Of a DNA stretch of 64,000 nt, positions 62,490 to 64,000 are shown in pieces. The stretch comes from Bactrocera neohumeralis (Eukaryota; Arthropoda; Insecta; Diptera; Tephritidae). The first letter of the stretch is position 1, and each line of letters opens with the position of its first letter. The translations under genes and the position numbers were made by a program. The stretch spans positions 7,849,368 through 7,913,367 of the forward strand of contig NC_065919.1 in assembly GCF_024586455.1 (NCBI RefSeq). The letters are read 5' to 3'. The notes below the pieces were generated by a model, which was given only the letters and a program-made list of their open reading frames with translations, was not told the origin of the DNA and searched no databases.

Positions 62490-62988
62490 TAGGTTATTTG
62501 AAAAAGTCTTTTCGTATTTAGATGTCGTTGCAGTTGTATATCTCCAGTGCTAGCAATCACATTGGGTCATACCATACAGTGTTGGAAAGCTGAGATCTTA
62601 AGCTTTATTAAACCAAAAAAAAAAAAAAAAAAAAAAATTCGGGGAAGTTGGAAAAAAGTTACAGCTGTTCAAAAATGCGTGAAAATAACGAAGAAAATCG
62701 TTATATTTTGAAATTTTTGTATAAAAAAGGTAAGAATGCCAAGCAAACCACCAATGAAAATTGTGAAGTTTATGGAGACGATGCTATATCAGTTCGTGTT
62801 CGCTCGCTGCTATACTGGAAATTTCGAAATTTCGATTTACACTGATGGAATAATGTCTCTAGAGAAAAAATGGCAAAAAGTGGTCGGCCAAAATTGTACG
62901 TATTTGTTTATTTATTTATTAGTATAAGTAAAAAAAAATTAAGTTGAAATTCGATTAGAAATACGAAAAGACTTTTTCGACTACCCAA
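62490..62988 (+). mobile_element. 499-bp internally deleted mariner with intact terminal inverted repeats
   Basis: The ends share GAAAAAGTCTTTTCGTATTT (left 62500-62519; right, inverted, 62961-62980) and near-matching outer bases (AGGTTATTT / TGGGTAGTC), with TA flanks at 62488-62489 and 62989-62990. Inside, NNEENRYILKFLYKKGKNAK-like sequence (about 62680-62745) followed by CEVYGDDAISVRVRS (about 62765-62810) and NFDL is the mariner DNA-binding domain. It is joined directly to EKKWQKVVGQNCTYL (about 62858-62905), the C-terminal tail of the same kind of transposase. The entire catalytic domain is deleted. A 24-base A run lies at 62614-62637. Confidence 0.85.
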
Positions 62989-62990
62989 TA

Positions 62991-64000
62991 TAAATATAAC
63001 CACCTGACCGTCTAACTGGCCTATTTCTTCTATATTAAAACCTTAGAGACCTATCAACTGGTTGAGCATTTCGATGAAATAGTGCTTCAGTGCCTCGTCA
63101 TTTACAGCATATACTTTTTTTAATGCCACGTGCAATATAACAATCTAAATTACATTAGATATTCAGTTGAAAGCATTGTTGCAAAATATTGGTCCTCTCA
63201 CCGAATATCTTTCTGAAAATTTTATCAGTTGAAGAATTCGCTCGAATTGTTATGGAATTTTCAGTTCTCTAAAAAACGTGCTTACTAAAGAAAACAATAG
63301 AAGAGGAATAATGTTTTAGGACCGAGGAGAGCGGGACTTGATGCTTTGAATAGTTGGAAAAACGAAGAAGCAAATGGATAAGCTAGACAAAATAGTTTAT
63401 GCAGTATTATCCCGTTCACATATAACTTTCATCGCGCTGCTTGACAGCTCATAAGTTGAAAACGCAGCGAAGAAGGCTAGGGTAAGTCTTAATGGACGCT
63501 TCCGTACTTTTCTCCATCTAAAATAATTGAAAGGTTTTCTAGGGTTGAATCTAATTATAATCTCTCAGAGTATTTTTGTTTTCCAAAGATGGACCCTCAG
63601 CTGCTTAGAAGAGCTCTTAAGCCCAAAAAACGGGCTAGATAATGATGTATAAGTTCTTAAATGTTATAAGGCGTATCTGGAAGCAATTCGGCTAACTGTT
63701 TATGCGGTTGTGAAATCCAATACAGTTAAGTTATGAGTAAAGCTGTTAATATTTCTTTATTATATAGCAAAACTTTATATTAAATACCAAAAGTAATAAA
63801 AGTAGAAATTATTCCTTGTAAAATTGTGGATTAAGTATTTTTTTAATTTTTACGCAAAAATAATTTGGCATATATAAAAATATGAATATACATGTGTGGA
63901 ATATTTCTAACAATAATGCAGAAGAAAATACTTTGCATAACTCGAAATGCTAATAAAGTGAGTAAGCCTTGATAAATATCGCTAAATAATTAAAAATTAT
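62991..64000. other. Probable intron or intergenic DNA, no gene seen
   Basis: AT-rich; short frames only. Exons of the gene at 57829-58294 were looked for on the - strand and not found. Confidence 0.45.

Noticed and set aside
1..64000. CRISPR arrays, bacterial operons, riboswitches
   Set aside because: Repeats present are eukaryotic transposons and AT-rich tandem units; introns and gene spacing are those of a fly nuclear genome.

Overview
The window looks like nuclear DNA of a cyclorrhaphan fly, most likely a tephritid fruit fly or a close relative. It holds a Drosophila-type FGF receptor, genes with many introns of 60-140 nt, large gene-poor AT-rich intervals, and many decayed Tc1/mariner and non-LTR relics together with interspersed repeats that I associate with higher Diptera. 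The taxon is an inference; no rRNA or mitochondrial marker is present.

Layout. (1) 1-1427, + strand: the last 474 codons of an FGF receptor (Ig domain end, one membrane segment, split tyrosine kinase), best matched to heartless. (2) About 1.4-37.9 kb: a 36-kb interval in which I find no convincing gene. It carries two terminal-inverted-repeat elements (1864-2052, 9135-9744), several dead Tc1/mariner copies (6.5-7.6, 12.3-12.7, 14.5-15.2, 24.6-25.3 and 30.7-31.9 kb), two non-LTR fragments (21.9-22.7, 33.4-33.8 kb) and copies of a dispersed repeat. (3) 37901-39559, - strand: a complete five-exon gene for a divergent 451-residue alpha-tubulin (alphaTub90E-like). (4) 42251-43202, - strand: a complete three-exon gene for a 250-residue SPRYD7-type SPRY protein. 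(5) About 44.6-57.8 kb: 13 kb of extremely AT-rich sequence with low-order tandem repeats and no gene seen. (6) 57829-58294, - strand: the last coding exon of a gene whose other exons lie to the right, rich in Gln, His and Ala. Its frame meets a TGA and then stays open for 123 more codons, a candidate for stop-codon readthrough. (7) 58.3-64 kb: probably intron of that gene, with a dispersed repeat and a 499-bp internally deleted mariner with intact ends.

The genes do not form an operon-like unit. From memory, heartless and alphaTub90E both map to Drosophila polytene region 90D-E, near the RNA-binding gene couch potato, so the window is probably a conserved microsyntenic block. On that reading the exon in (6) could belong to couch potato, but this was not verified. 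The most interesting item is the TGA followed by a long, protein-like extension. The alpha-tubulin that has lost the K40 loop, the MREC start and the acidic tyrosine-ended tail is second.
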